This document shows, in pieces, positions 15,121 through 34,735 of a stretch of DNA of 64,000 nt. This DNA is from Ianthella basta (taxonomy: Eukaryota > Porifera > Demospongiae > Verongiida > Ianthellidae). Numbering within the stretch: the stretch's first letter is position 1; each line of letters starts with the position of its first letter. Under the pieces are notes generated by a model, which did no database searches, was not told the origin of the DNA, and was given only the letters and a program-made list of their open reading frames with translations. A program made the translations under genes and the position numbers. The stretch is taken from positions 5,065,381-5,129,380 of the forward strand of contig OZ025887.1 of NCBI GenBank assembly GCA_964019415.1, in the 5' to 3' direction.

Positions 15121-15353
15121 GGGGTGCCGAAACGGACAAAATTCATGCACAGTGCCGTATTAATAACTTCTGCGTGGTTGCTGCAGTCGTTGAGTGTCTA
15201 CAGCCTGATTTTTTTTGCGAAACCTATCTTTCAGGAGCTACACAAGCCCTTGAAGGTGCCTTAATTGTGCAAACGGCCCAAAAAGTGGCTGACAGATGGA
15301 CAAACTGAGCCACAAACCAAACGCATAACCCCTGTTGTGCAATCACACACGGG
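15118..15353 (+). repeat. Dispersed repeat R, 5'-truncated copy
   Basis: Diverged copy of the repeat at 58788-59210 and 60465-60866. Shared blocks include GAAACCTATCTTTCAGGAGC, CAAACCAAACGCATAACCCC and the end CACACGGGG. It lacks the first half of the longer copies and is joined directly to CPSF1 exon sequence. Confidence 0.85.
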
Positions 15354-15940
15354 GCCACAACCACATGGGATTGGATTGACAACCACATGGGATTGGATTG
15401 ACAACCACATGGGATTCACCCAGGTCAACCACTGCATGTGTTGACCCAATGAGTCCCATGTGACTATATACATGTTAAGGCCAGGTCACATATGATTGTT
15501 CTTTATCTCCTGCACCAAACAGCACGAAATGATGATCAGTTGTGATTGTAACCTGTACAGGGAAAGTGGACTGACCATGGCTTTCCCTTCCCCTGGCATG
15601 CAAGTGTGGTCCTCTCCACCTATGCCATGACTGGATATACTTATAGTGAGGACCGTGTCCTGCAGTATCCTGTATGGACACTATATATATGGACTGGTGC
15701 ATATGTATTGCCATGCATCCAGGCCACACTCAATCAAAACCATATTCACCATCCCCATATATATGAAGGGATAGGTAACTGTACTGATAAAGAATAACAT
15801 TATTTTGTTGCAAATTCAACTGCATTACCTCTGATAGTTCTAAATGCATAGTACATAAATAATTTAATATCAGACTACATTTAATTAATGCATTCTCCAT
15901 GAATGAACATGCAAATCTCAATGAAGTACACTATACGTTC

Positions 15941-18713
<2,773 letters not shown>

Positions 18714-18739
18714 CACAGGTTGTCAACGTGGATGACTCC

Positions 18740-19054
18740 TCAGATGTCGACTGCTCGCATCAGCTGCATGACCAGCAGCTGTTCAAAGTTGCTATTACTA
18801 AAAATCTCTGCTTTCAGTTCTCGAACGCCATCTTGAAATGGTAGAAAAATGGCGTATGCCCCCACTAGCACTGCAATGTTAACACCATGCCATGTATGTA
18901 TACGCGTACGTACGCGTAAGTCCAGCGCTGCACGTATATCTCCGGTCCATTCTCCGAGTGGTCGAAGCCCTATGGCTATGTAAAACACTTTGTCAACTGC
19001 CAACTGACGCTTCCATCTGCTTTTGATGCAGTAATATATCAACTTACCGCACAC
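18740..19054 (-). other. Open frame with one possible membrane helix, no ATG
   Basis: Between NDUFAF6 and ENY2 a 104-codon frame reads through a hydrophobic stretch (VNIAVLVGAYAIFLPF). It begins with GTG, has no recognised domain and no clear splice partner. It may be a missed small gene or 5' leader of NDUFAF6; function unknown. Confidence 0.2.
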
Positions 19055-19176
19055 TCATGGCCATGTTATACGTACTGATGTACTAAAATGCAGCTGGTGA
19101 AGGTATTACTGCAGATCACAATGATAGCATACACACATGCATATAGATACGCTAAGAGTAACAAGGAAGAGTGAGT

Positions 19177-19753
19177 TCATTGCTTGCTGTGAAGGAAGTC
19201 CCTTATTTCCTGTAGCAGTTCTCTTTTGACATCCTCTGGCACTGAGGATCTTGCAAATGGCGTCATCTCAGTTACCAGCGTCTCCACGGTAACATGGTCC
19301 AGACCCTTCTCACGGATAACCTCTAGGGGGGGGAGCCCAGATATTGATGGGTGCATAGTGCTGAACTGACCCTGCTCCTTACAGCAGAGCACTGCCTCAC
19401 CTTTGCACCTCTCCTTTAGCTCGTCCCGCCATCCACACTCCTTCAGTCGCTTGCGAAGCAACTCCTTTAATCTGTAACCAACGAAACTCGAGCTAATGTG
19501 TAACACGCACCCCTGGGCACTGTCAACAAGACCACAACTCGCCAGAGGTACATAGCAATACGTAACCTCACCTCTCCCTAGTCCCAGCCTCATCTAGCTT
19601 CTGATTTATGTGAGTCCTCAGCTGCGCCTCCCTCATTCTCCTCTCAGGCATGTAGCTACAGAGAAACACAATGAGCAATAGCATCAACGCCAAAGTACAA
19701 CTAATCTAGGCGGTTTCTGCCAATGTGTCCCTTCGTCGGTACCTGGAGTTCAT
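19177..19753 (-). CDS. ENY2: ENY2, SAGA/TREX-2 subunit
   Basis: Four exons: 19743-19753 (only 11 nt, ATG-AAC-TCC-AG), 19572-19655, 19401-19471 and 19177-19322. They join in phase to 103 aa; human is 101. ENY2 (yeast Sus1) is a small helical adaptor of the SAGA deubiquitinase module and the TREX-2 mRNA export complex. Visible: [54 protein letters not shown] and [13 protein letters not shown], matching the whole family length. The start is chosen because the 11-nt exon joins in phase; an internal Met four codons later is also possible. Divergent from GOT2, with start codons 139 bp apart. Confidence 0.95.
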
Positions 19754-19892
19754 GTTGGCGTTTCAGTGGGGAAATCCCCTAATAGACTACGCGCGTGTGC
19801 CCCGCATGTGTCCAGCACGTGGTTTGTGACACAAAAACTCGCCCATCAACACGCGCCCCACCACTGCCTCTGGATCTACTGTGGAGCACGCG
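19754..19892. promoter_or_regulatory. Bidirectional promoter, ENY2 / GOT2
   Basis: 139 bp separate the two divergent start codons, so both 5' UTRs and both core promoters must lie here or overlap coding sequence. No TATA box is evident. Inferred from spacing only. Confidence 0.55.
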
Positions 19893-21869
19893 ATGGCAGC
19901 CCTAGCAAGAAGAACACTGCAGCCTCTACTCAGAACCGTCAACGCCCCATGGACAAAAGCTGCGAGGTATCTGCTTGTATGGATTATTGCGTCATGCTAA
20001 TGTTTGCAGACTACCCAAACACCCACCCACCTACTGTAGGTTTGCTAGCGTATGGGGTGGTGTGGAGCAGGGTCCTCCCGACGCCATCTTCGGTCTGGTG
20101 GACGCCTTCAACAAGGACGACAACCCCAACAAGGTCAGCCTGGTGGTTGGGGCGTACAGAGACAACGACGGCAAGCCGTACGTCCTGCCCGTTGTGAAGA
20201 AGGTGAGCTCCTTACTCATACATAACATCACATAGTGTATGCGTCACATCACATCACGTCATGTCACATCCCATCCAGTCCCACTGTGAAGAAGGTGAGC
20301 TCATACAGCACATCACATCATTCTCTGTCGCATCCCCCTCCCCTCCCCTTCCACTGTGTGAAGTACATGCCCACACACACATCACACTAGCACTTGTCCC
20401 AAGTTGCACTATGGAGCATGCAAGTAAAGGAATGATGGAATAGAAACAGTAGACATGAGTGGATGAGAGGGGTGTGTAAAATAGTGTGTAGGTGTAGGTA
20501 TATTGCCTTGAAATACTGTTATTGCAGTGTTTTTCACTGTTGTACATATGTTTCATTGGAGTACAAGCCTCATCTCTTGCGTGCCTGTGTGCAGGCAGAG
20601 CGCTCCATTGTAGACAAGGGCCTGAACAAGGAATACGCTGGCATCACGGGTGTGCCTGAGTTTGTGCAGGCTTCAGTGGAGTTTGCCCTCTCAAAGGACT
20701 CTCCAGCTGTTGTCAACAAGACGGTGAGCCCTAGTGCCTGGGACCCTCGCTCTGTGGGGTGTCTCACAATGTGCCATTCATTGGTTGTTCAATTGCTCTT
20801 GTGTAGTTTGCTGCAACTCAAGCCATCTCGGGCACTGGAGCACTGCGACTGGGAGCCCTCTTTCTGGTGAGCAATGACCATTTTCAGTAATACCGTTCAA
20901 GTCGTGAGTGTGCGAACACCCCCCCCCACACACACACCACCACCACCACCACCACCAGCAATGAAGCTGTCACCACTGTGCAATGCTGACAGGAGATAGC
21001 ACACTATCTACCGTAAGCACCACCACCACTAGAGCATTTGTCACTGCAAAGTGTAAACAGAAGTCAAGTGACTTTGTCTTCCACACCCACAGAGGTTTCT
21101 GCATCTTTGTTTGCTCGTGATTGCTACTATTGGCAATCAATGTGTGTGACTGCACTTTGGACACAGCTGTGTGAGCTATGCACCTGCCTCCCCCCCCCAG
21201 CACAAATTCTACCCTCATGAGAAAGTGATGTATATCTCTTCACCATCCTGGGCCAATCATACACCCATATTCAAGTGAGTTGTCATGGTAACAGTGTCCA
21301 TTGCACCATCCTATAGATGACAAGTGATTGGGTGTTTTGATCCACAGGCAAATTGGCCTTGACGTCAAGAGCTATCGCTACTATGATGAGGAGACATCTT
21401 TGGCTGATTTTAACTCCATGTGTGAGGACCTGAAGGTAGGGAACATAGCATGCACCTCTCACTGCCACACCCACTGCCACACCCACTGCCATGCCCACCG
21501 TCATGCCCACTATTGGTAAGCTTACAGTACACTGTACTGTATTGTGCAGCAAATCCCAGAGCACTCTATGGTGCTGCTGCATGCGTGTGCGCACAACCCA
21601 ACAGGGTGTGACCTCAGCCAGGAGCAGTGGGCAGAACTGTCACAGCTCTTCAAGGTGAGCAGCACATGCACGCACCCATGCATGCACCCATGCATGCACA
21701 CATGCACACACACACACACACACACGCACATGCAGGCAGAAACTACAATAACTATGTAAATTCCTCTTGCTTTTGTTTGTGTTCCTTTAGCAACGGCAGC
21801 TGTTTCCATTCTTTGACATGGCCTACCAAGGTTACGCCACAGGGGATGTGGACCGGGATGCCTTTGCAG
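19893..21869 (+). CDS. GOT2: Mitochondrial aspartate aminotransferase, 5' part (cut by gap)
   Basis: Exons 19893-19966, 20040-20202, 20595-20723, 20807-20866, 21201-21274, 21348-21435, 21550-21654 and 21791-21869, all in phase, about 257 of roughly 430 codons. The enzyme is the PLP-dependent L-aspartate/2-oxoglutarate transaminase of the mitochondrial matrix (malate-aspartate shuttle). Visible: an Arg-rich presequence (MAALARRTLQPLLRTVNAPW), SLVVGAYRDNDGKPYVLPVV, AISGTGALRLGA, PSWANHTPIF, LLHACAHNPTG and FFDMAYQGYATGDVDRDAF. The PLP-binding lysine and everything after it are missing because the exon runs into the N gap. No remaining exon was found beyond the gap, so the gap hides more than its nominal 200 bp or the join is wrong. 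Confidence 0.97.
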
Positions 21870-22069
21870 NNNNNNNNNNNNNNNNNNNNNNNNNNNNNNN
21901 NNNNNNNNNNNNNNNNNNNNNNNNNNNNNNNNNNNNNNNNNNNNNNNNNNNNNNNNNNNNNNNNNNNNNNNNNNNNNNNNNNNNNNNNNNNNNNNNNNNN
22001 NNNNNNNNNNNNNNNNNNNNNNNNNNNNNNNNNNNNNNNNNNNNNNNNNNNNNNNNNNNNNNNNNNNNN
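21870..22069. other. Assembly gap (200 N)
   Basis: Exactly 200 N, a conventional placeholder length. GOT2 enters from the left on the plus strand and XPO1 leaves to the right on the minus strand. Both lose their 3' ends here. Confidence 0.98.
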
Positions 22070-22635
22070 ACTATAAATATTATACCATACAGTCCAAAGC
22101 ACAGTTCTTAGGCAGTAGGACAAAGGAGGCTATCGCACACATATTGGGGGTGATTGACAGTCAACCATTGGGCATTACACCTGCCAGCCTGGTACAACAG
22201 TACTAGTGTGTTGGAAGGCTGGGGACTGAAGCCTGTTTGCTGACAACTAGTGATTGTTCCCTCAGACATCCTAATAAAAGGGAGAGTCATTGACGGTTGA
22301 CTATACATACAGAAATAACCAAACCACAAGTGTCTAACTTGTGCTGGGTATAAAAGCAGCCAGTAATCCGCCAAGATTAACATCTATCAACCTAGCGTGT
22401 ATAGTGGTCCAGAAACTCCTTATAGCCCCACTCAACGAGGCACTGGCCACCAGATGCACACACTCCAGCAGTAAGGTAAATCTACACAGCACCAGGATAC
22501 AGTGATGTGCACACCAAAGCAGCACACACATGGGACACTGCCACGGTACAGCCAGACCAAGAAGCACTAGTGTACATGCGTACGTATTGAGCAAGGTGCA
22601 TGCATGATGCTGGAGTATAGCAGTCGTCAGCTTAC
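22070..22635. other. Sequence right of the gap, no firm exon
   Basis: About 570 bp where the next XPO1 exons would be expected, but none was recognised. Minus-strand open stretches around 22380-22470 have splice-like borders, yet their translation does not match the highly conserved exportin-1. It may be intronic or belong to another locus. Confidence 0.4.
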
Positions 22636-27287
<4,652 letters not shown>

Positions 27288-27686
27288 TTTCCAACCTACG
27301 CACTGAATGGAAGGCATTTATACTCAAAGCTCTTTCAAGGCTACACATATAAAATACAACACAGCACATGCGGGGGTGCATTGGCGGTTCCCCCGCTAAT
27401 ACATCATCGACTAGCTTGCTGGCACCCTACACACCTTTCTAGCACTGTGTGCGTTTGGATTCCTGCAAAATGACAGCGTTTCGGCTCCAGAGTCACTGTT
27501 TGAGAGCAGAATGCACAACCTATGATGCACATACAATTTCTTTCCGGCATTCCCCTCTTGGGTTTTTGACCGGTCATTACCGGTTTTGACTGGTATAAGA
27601 GTGCGCGTCATTATTCGTGAAAATCACATGTTTGTCGGTCAGAGGGTCAAAACAAAAGGGTCAAATGAAAGTATCTGATCGTGCGT

Positions 27687-29995
27687 TTAGCTAGGATGTG
27701 CTTTCACTTCGGAGAGAAGTTCCTTGATCTGTTCATCCTTCAGTCCAGCTCTCCTAAGGGCTGCTGTGTATTTTCCTTCAGCTGACTTGCTGGCATTCAC
27801 CTGAGAGGCCCTCTCAAAGAGAAGTGGCCTGCCCTCCAGCCGCTCCTTCATTTCAGCCAGCTTTTGCTTGTACTCTTCCCTCCTCTGTGCATCTGCAGTC
27901 CTGCATTGAAGAGAGGGTGTTTAGCTAGTAGACATCTGTGATTATGAGTTGTGGGCGTGTACCTGATGGTACACAGTCAACTCCTTATTAGGCAAACCCA
28001 CACCAGACTGGTCTATTCCAGTTTAACCAGTCCTCCCAGTATTATCAATTCAAACCTGTTCATTAGCTAGGTCAACACCCCACATGACAGCCTAGCACAT
28101 ACCTGTCTCTATCACACTGAAATCATCTAATTCCTCTCATTGAGGACAGCAATCACAGCCAAGCCACACACTGAAGAAAAGCTTGCTCACCGAAATGCAT
28201 CCATCTTGTCTCTTGTAGCCTCCTCCGGTCTCCTCTCTGCTTCACTGTAATCACTTACATGTTGGGATAGCTCCTTTCTCAATTGCTGCTCACGTTGCAA
28301 CTTCTTTCTCTTCTCCTCCTTTTCCCTCAACTCCTTGGCTATCATTGCATCCAGTTTTTCCCGCGTGGCTGCTTCACGCAGCTTGGTTGCCTCTGTCTTT
28401 TGGTAGGACGGAGCAGACTTGGGTCGCTGTGGTAAAGGATACACCTTCCTCCTGGGACCAGTGAACGGCCATCTTGTTTCCGGGAGGGTTGCCTCGTCCA
28501 CCATGATGTCATGCCGCACCTTGTCCAGGCGGGAGGGGTCCTTGCTTGCCCGTAGGTAGAAGGGCTCCACCACTGTGGAGCGCTTGGTAGCTTTCCTTTC
28601 ACTCAGCTCTTTTTGAAGGCTCATTTGAGAGTGACTAAAGTCAGGGACACTCTTGTTCACTGCTGGATGGAAAGGTCTGGTGGGTGTCTCCTTGAATTTC
28701 TTACTATTGTTTTGTGAATAACTCCTTGCTCTATTTCTTTCCTGCATGGTCCCGGGAAGTTTAGACTTTTGAAGAAGGTCCTCTGACCGCATCTTCAATC
28801 TGATCTTTCGGTATTCTTCTTCCTCCATGATCTTCTCCTCAATGCTGGTGTCAAAGAGGTAACGGGGAAGAGGATGAGCTTGGAATTGGTGCTTCCTGCT
28901 ACTGTCTTCCTCAGCAAGCCGTTTCTGTTCAATTTCCTTCTGCTTTTGTTGGCGCTTTTCTTCCTCTCTCTTCAGAAAACTAAAAGGTCGCTCCTGGGAT
29001 CTCAGTAAGTCCTTACATTTCTCCTTAACCTGTTTGCGGCGATGCTCATTTTTGGCCACAATGATGTCATATAGAGGAAGATAGGTTGAAGCCGGCATTG
29101 GATTGGCACTGAACTGCTTGGAGCACTCGGCCTCTTCTTCTACATCCCTTCTCAGCCTTTCCTCTTCTGCCATCTGAAATGCTCTGCTTCGTTTCTTCAC
29201 TTTGCCCTCCTCCCTCATGGTCATTGAGAATGGCTCTGGCTTTGTGATGCGAGGCTTCCACTCCTTTAGTCTCGTCTCCCTTCTAGTGCATTGCTTTCTC
29301 ATGCTCATCTCCTGAATGTAATCCTCTACAGAGAAGTTGTCCCACATTGAACTAATTGTCTCCACTGCGGGAGATGCAAACGCACTTAAATCTCTTTCAT
29401 TCGCAGGCTGCGAAGGAGCTGACACCTCAGAGACTGTGGTGATCTCATCACTGGAGGAGCTCTCTGTGGTTGTCATGGTAGCAATACTGAGGGTGGGCGG
29501 AGATTGTAGATCTGTCTCACACTGACTGTATGCCTTCTCCATCTCTACCCAGCCGTTTACAGGTTGTCTGCTGTATGCAGGCACATCAGTCAAAGTCTCG
29601 TACTCGCCATGCTGTCCGCTCTGCATTCGCTTCAGAACTGACAGTAGCTGCAGCTGCTGCTGCTTCAAGCTAGCAAGCTGTTCTTGGAGGGTTCCCTCCG
29701 CTGTGAGGTCTAATGTGCTGCACTCGGACGATTCGGAGCTCTCGTCTCCATCCAATCGCTCTTCGCTCTCGCTACTAGCACAACTGTCTTTCTCCACATG
29801 TGGCAAATGCTCCGGCAACTGCGGGGTGTAAGTTTTGCGCGGTGATTCATGAGGTGCCGACTCTTTCACAAGGAATCCTCGCTCGTATTGGTTTGCTGCT
29901 AATCCGGTTTTGGGATCGAGTGGGGTAGAGACACAAGAATGGGCAAATACGCTAGCTGAGTGCCCTGGAGCCTTTGGCGTCCCACGAACTTCCAT
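27687..29995 (-). CDS. FAM161A: FAM161-family ciliary/centrosomal protein
   Basis: Two exons: 28191-29995 (start ATG 29993-29995) and 27687-27900, in phase, 672 aa. FAM161A/B are microtubule-binding proteins of the ciliary base and inner centriole wall. Visible: an acidic, Ser-rich N-terminus, a short coiled coil near residue 105 (LQEQLASLKQQQLQLLSVL), then the UPF0564 core beginning ITKPEPFSMTMREE and including MPASTYLPLYDIIV and PFSFLKREEEKR. A long charged helical region and a second coiled coil follow, with a C-terminal EYKQKLAEMKERLEGRPLLF. Choosing A over B is a judgement; invertebrates often have one gene. Divergent from CNIH4, 77 bp between start codons. Confidence 0.88.
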
Positions 29996-30072
29996 CTTCT
30001 CTCATCGCGCTGTTGCCATAACAATCGAAGCCTGTCGTCATCGGGGACCTCCCTAATCCACGTGACCAAAAA
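29996..30072. promoter_or_regulatory. Bidirectional promoter, FAM161 / CNIH4
   Basis: Only 77 bp lie between the divergent start codons. It contains CACGTGACC, an E-box-like CACGTG, at about 30058. Inferred from spacing. Confidence 0.5.
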
Positions 30073-31352
30073 ATGTCTGATGTATTCGTGTGTTTAGTAT
30101 GTTTGCTGTTGTCAGCATCCCTGGCACTGCTAAGCATGTATATTGTATCCTACCCTGTGCTGCCTACGTCTGTTCTACTGTTTTCGGATGCGATCGTGTT
30201 TGTTTCCTTGACAGTGAATACAGTTACTGCTAATTAGTGACATTGAATATGACTACTCAAACACAAAGCAAGGATGCAAGCGACTGAACTTTGTAAGTGA
30301 CTATATCTTAGACAAGAGTTTATCCCTCATTAGGTGATTTGCTGCTTCTTGTGTGTTTGCTTTGATTTGACAGTGGGTGCTACCAGAATTGGTTGGCACC
30401 TTGACGTTATCAATCATCTTGGTGCTGTCATATCATTGGATCCTCTTCCTGGTCACCCTCCCAGTGGCCGCCTTTAATCTACACAGGTGAGTGGTTAGTC
30501 TCTGTGGCCAGACCGCTATTTTGTAGACTCCACATCTTTCAGGTATGCAGAGTGTACAATATGCCAGTCCGGCTATTCAAGGCTACTCCTTGGTTCTGTG
30601 TTGTCCTTTGTCGTACACTACACATGGTTTATGTACAACAGATAATAACTAAAATGGATTCACTGTGTGCCTGCTTGACTGTTTGATGCAATCTTCTTGT
30701 AGGTATGTTACTATTCCTCCAGGGAATATTGGCTTGTATGATCCCACAGTAATTCGAAACAGAGGTAATATATCACAATTTCAGAGAGAGACATACGTCA
30801 AACTTGGGTACCACCTTCTGGAGACTGTGCTGATAATTGGCACGTGAGTGAGGGCTAATTTTTCATGGCTGCTATACAAGAGGTACAATGCAATGTGTTA
30901 TTACTGAGCCAGGGGCAAGCTGGCTGCTAACAGGGGAGACTTAGGAACCATTGTGGCTATAACAGTTTGGCCACTAGCTTTCAACATTCATTCAATAGTG
31001 TGTCAATTATTGCAGTCAGTGACGCAACTCAAACAAGCTTTACCATTCTTTGCACGATTCATTATTGTATTCCACCGAATAGTCTCACTTGCCAGATACC
31101 TACTTTGCCTCCATTTGTTTTAGAAGACATCATCCTACCTTGCCACACAATGATTATGGATAGTGAGACTGTCCACCGACTTCCACTTGGAGAAATAATG
31201 ACTAGGTTTTTTACAGGTACTACTACAGGTCCTATGCTCCTCTGTTAGCTGCCAGCCTCTGCCTGCCTATTATCCCTGTATGCCACACTTTCCAGGGGGA
31301 ATACTTACACGTCCATGCCTTTTACTATACCCACAGAAAGACATTAGCTTAG
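30073..31352 (+). CDS. CNIH4: Cornichon homologue 4, ER cargo receptor
   Basis: Exons 30073-30144, 30224-30292, 30374-30486 and 30703-30843 are firm; a last exon 31217-31352 (TAG) is tentative. In phase, up to 176 aa; human is 139. Cornichons are three- to four-helix ER membrane proteins that load cargo, including GPCRs for CNIH4, into COPII vesicles. Visible: an N-terminal helix (VFVCLVCLLLSASLALLSMY), then ISDIEYDYSNTKQGCKRLNF, a helix pair around WILFLVTLPVAAFNLHRYV, and PPGNIGLYDPTVIRNRG, which separates CNIH4 from CNIH1-3. The predicted C-terminus past YYYRSYAPLL is longer than the family, so the last exon border or stop may be wrong. Confidence 0.85.
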
Positions 31353-31797
31353 GTTATATGGAGTTCCCAGTTAGTCTATTGCAGTATTTTCTATTATACA
31401 TTTTGCTAGACTGCCATCATGTTGCTGTTGTCTCATAAGTAGCTAACTAGCAAGTACCCAGTTATGAGGATGTCTCATCTTTGCCTCCTTTAGCTTGTCA
31501 GCAGCGCTGTTGGCATGATGTCTGCCAATGGGTGGGTGGAACATTCAATTAGCCACACACTTCACAGGTTCTGAGAACTTCAATTGTGTTTTATGAAGTT
31601 ACAATTGGGTATATACAATACGTCCATGTGTGTACAGTCCCTATAATAAATACACATGTATGCAACTGTGTGTGCATACCTAAATTGAGTGAACAAACAG
31701 TGGGAGAGCCTAAAATGATGAAATGAATGAGAACCTACACTAAACATGCATTAGTACTTGTAAAAATTGCAGATTCACTGTTGCAACTAATATGAGT
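31353..31797. other. Intergenic, CNIH4 3' region
   Basis: 445 bp with no exon seen; presumably the two convergent 3' UTRs. Confidence 0.5.
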
Positions 31798-32247
31798 CTA
31801 TGGTGACTGTGGAAGTGACAAGCTGTAGTCTGTAGACTGAGCCACCATAGCAATGTCATGGGTGTAGTCCCTTATAGGGAAAGTAAAATGTACTGCTCTA
31901 CACTTTGCTGGTGGCATTGGCTTGCGTCCTCCTGCTGCTGGGTCCACTGCAGTGGCAGTCCCACTTCTCGCGGCTTGGCTGCTACCGCACTTGGAACGTG
32001 CACTGGGGTAGCTGTGGGGACGTGGTTTAGAGGACTTCAAAGAGGGCCCTGAGGCAGTTTCGGCCTTCGCATTGTCGCCTACTGCAGGAGGGTAGCTGCG
32101 AGGTCGGGTCGGACTGGCAGGCTCCTTGGCAGCGTCCTTGGACTGTTTTTCGGGGCTCTGACTCGCGGCAAAAGCAGAATCACCGCCCTGCTTCTCTCTC
32201 TGCTCGCGGGTCGAGACCACGGTGTCGACCGAGTGCGTGAGATTCAT
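31798..32247 (-). CDS. Hypothetical 149-aa low-complexity protein
   Basis: Single open frame starting at ATG 32245-32247 (MNLTHSVDTVV) and ending TAA at 31798; the frame is open about 14 codons further upstream. It is rich in Ser, Pro, Lys and Ala, with two similar PRSYP / PHSYP motifs about 28 residues apart (RPRSYPPAVG and RPHSYPSARS). No membrane segment and no known domain. GC content is higher than the flanks, as expected for coding sequence. It might be a genuine short gene downstream of CHEK2 or a CHEK2 3' exon; function unknown. Confidence 0.35.
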   Translation of the reverse strand: MNLTHSVDTVVSTREQREKQGGDSAFAASQSPEKQSKDAAKEPASPTRPRSYPPAVGDNAKAETASGPSLKSSKPRPHSYPSARSKCGSSQAARSGTATAVDPAAGGRKPMPPAKCRAVHFTFPIRDYTHDIAMVAQSTDYSLSLPQSP

Positions 32248-32584
32248 ACTACGGGCGCTGCAAGGAGGTTCCGTACGCGACCGATACACTGAGTCTTGGG
32301 TACCAGCTGCAGGAGGTCTGTCCCCTGTAACTAGCTGTCGTTAGCAGCACACAACGCCCCCACTGCCTGATGCTCTCCCCGCCCGCGGCTAATGCGACTA
32401 ATTAATACCCCCTCCGCACACTTCCTTTAAATAACTACAGCTGACGCAATTTTTCCTTGAGTTGCATTATCGACATGCCAAACAAATACCACTCCCACAA
32501 CAACACAAACAAAGAGCTCAACCACATCAAAGTACTAATTAATTTGCTGCTGTTGCTGTAATTGTATAAAAATAGCTATTGTTG
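32248..32584. other. Spacer between CHEK2 3' end and hypothetical ORF
   Basis: 337 bp, no gene seen; AT-rich near 32500-32580. Confidence 0.5.
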
Positions 32585-34676
32585 CTAATGGGGTAATCCA
32601 TAGCCAGGTGAAGTTTCTGTGTTGTTTGTGTTTGAGGGGGAGGAGTCTCCAGCAGGGGGTGGAGTCACCAGCTGTGGACGCTTGGCTCCGTGGTCACCAT
32701 CACTGGAGCCAACACTGTGCCGCTTCTGGGGCTGCAGGCAGCAGGCATTGAATAATACATATGTATACATTATACATTATGGTTATATCAATACACTATC
32801 AGTCTCCAACGCTAAGTAGTACACACAGCTACACTCACTGGAAGAGAAGGTGGAGGCATTCGTTTTGTCTTATTACAGCTCTCCTTCATGAGCTCTGCAG
32901 CCTTTTGGGCCATCTCTTCATCCTTCAATCATAACACGTGCAACAATTTAATCCAATAGCTTCATGACCATATATGGTACACATGTACACAGTATCACAC
33001 AACACATCAAGACATGCACACACACACACACACACACCCCACACACACGCACACACCCCACACACCACACACACACCTACCTCCCCACACACGCACACAC
33101 CACACACCCCACACACCTCACACACCTACCCCCCACACACCCCACATGCACACACACACCCGACACACCCCACACACATGCGCACACACACACACACACC
33201 CCACACTCCACACATTACACACCTCACACCCCCCACACACCTCACACACACACAACCCTCCACACACACCCCGCACACAAGCACACACACACCCCACACG
33301 CATGCACACACCCACACACACACCTACCCCCTCCACATGCACCCACACACACACCTACCCCCTCCCCTCCACACATACCTGTAGCCAGGCATGTGCTAGT
33401 GCTTCCTTTGCAGATGCTCTCTTGGAAGGGTCAACTGTGAGCAGCCGTTTTACAAGGTCTTTCGCTGCACACACACAAGAGGGGAAGGGATGAATGGGGA
33501 GGGTGCCCAGTGGTGAGACGAAAACAAGCATACGTACATTTGAAAATGAGTCAATAGTAACACATATCATATGCAAGAGGTTTCACTTAGATCTTCGAGT
33601 TTCACACGTGGCTGCCTATAGTGGAACAGTGACAACTGCAGACAAGTCCTATATGTACCATCATTTGAAACATCCTTCCAGTACTCCTTTGGGAATGAAT
33701 AGATGCCTTTAGTGATTTGTTCTTTTAATGTGTACTCTTCTATTTCATCAGAAAACGGAGGGTAGCCAGCCAAACTGTAGAAACAGCCAGAGCACAAGGC
33801 AAGCTGCACACTATAAGTGGACAGTCAGTGACCCCCTACTACCAGCAAACAGTTCAAGCTACATTGGGAACAGAACACGAACACAGCTGTGTCACAGTGT
33901 CATGCAGCTAACAGTGTGGACTTGACCTTTAGCAAGATATGGTGAACACTTTCCATGCCTCTCATTACCGTGGCAACCAACATTCCAACCATTGTGGGAG
34001 TGAGGGGGAGGGGAGGCTCCTGACTCACCAGATGAAAAGAATAACTCCTAAACTCCAGCAGTCGACGGCCTTGCCATACCCAGCCCCTGCCAGTCCAGCA
34101 GACGTGACTATCTCAGGTGCGAGGTAGGTCGGAGTACCACAGAGAGTCTTCATCAATGACGTCTCACCCACAAACCGTGACAGGCCAAAGTCGGTAACTT
34201 TGATGAGCGTTTCGTTGGACTCAGAAGCAAGAAGGATGTTCTCTGGCTGTGTGTGAGAGAATCATTGTACACCATTAGGTTAAAGGAGTGTTGGGGGACT
34301 CCAAAGGGCCTGTAGCAACAAACCACAAACAAGACATGAGAGCAGCCGCGGTGACTGCCTCACCTTTAAGTCCCTGTGTGTGATGTTCCTTTCATGAAGA
34401 TACTGTGTGTAGTTGTGGTGTATGTGTGTGTGTGTGGGGGGGGGGGGGGGAAGGGTGAAGCACCATTTGTAGACCAATATTTCTATGTCAGTTGTGGTGT
34501 GTGTGGGGGGGGGGAGGGTGAAGCACCATTTGTAGACCAATATTTCTGTGTCAGTTGTGGTGTGTGTATGTACTCACATTCACCGCCTTCAACATTTGAT
34601 AAAATAGGAGCTTTGCTTGCGCTTCAGAGAACTTGCCGATACTAACAACCCGGTCAAAGAGTTCACCACCCTCCAC

Positions 34677-34735
<59 letters not shown>

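Noticed and set aside
15475..15729. Minus-strand frame with YKYIQSWHRW, resembling the NDUFAF6 C-terminal YIQSW
   Set aside because: The real last NDUFAF6 exon (15941-16069) already supplies the homologous C-terminus with a stop and correct phase. The match is chance.
22380..22490. Minus-strand stretch with splice-like borders as the next XPO1 exon
   Set aside because: No similarity in any frame to the very conserved exportin-1 sequence expected there.
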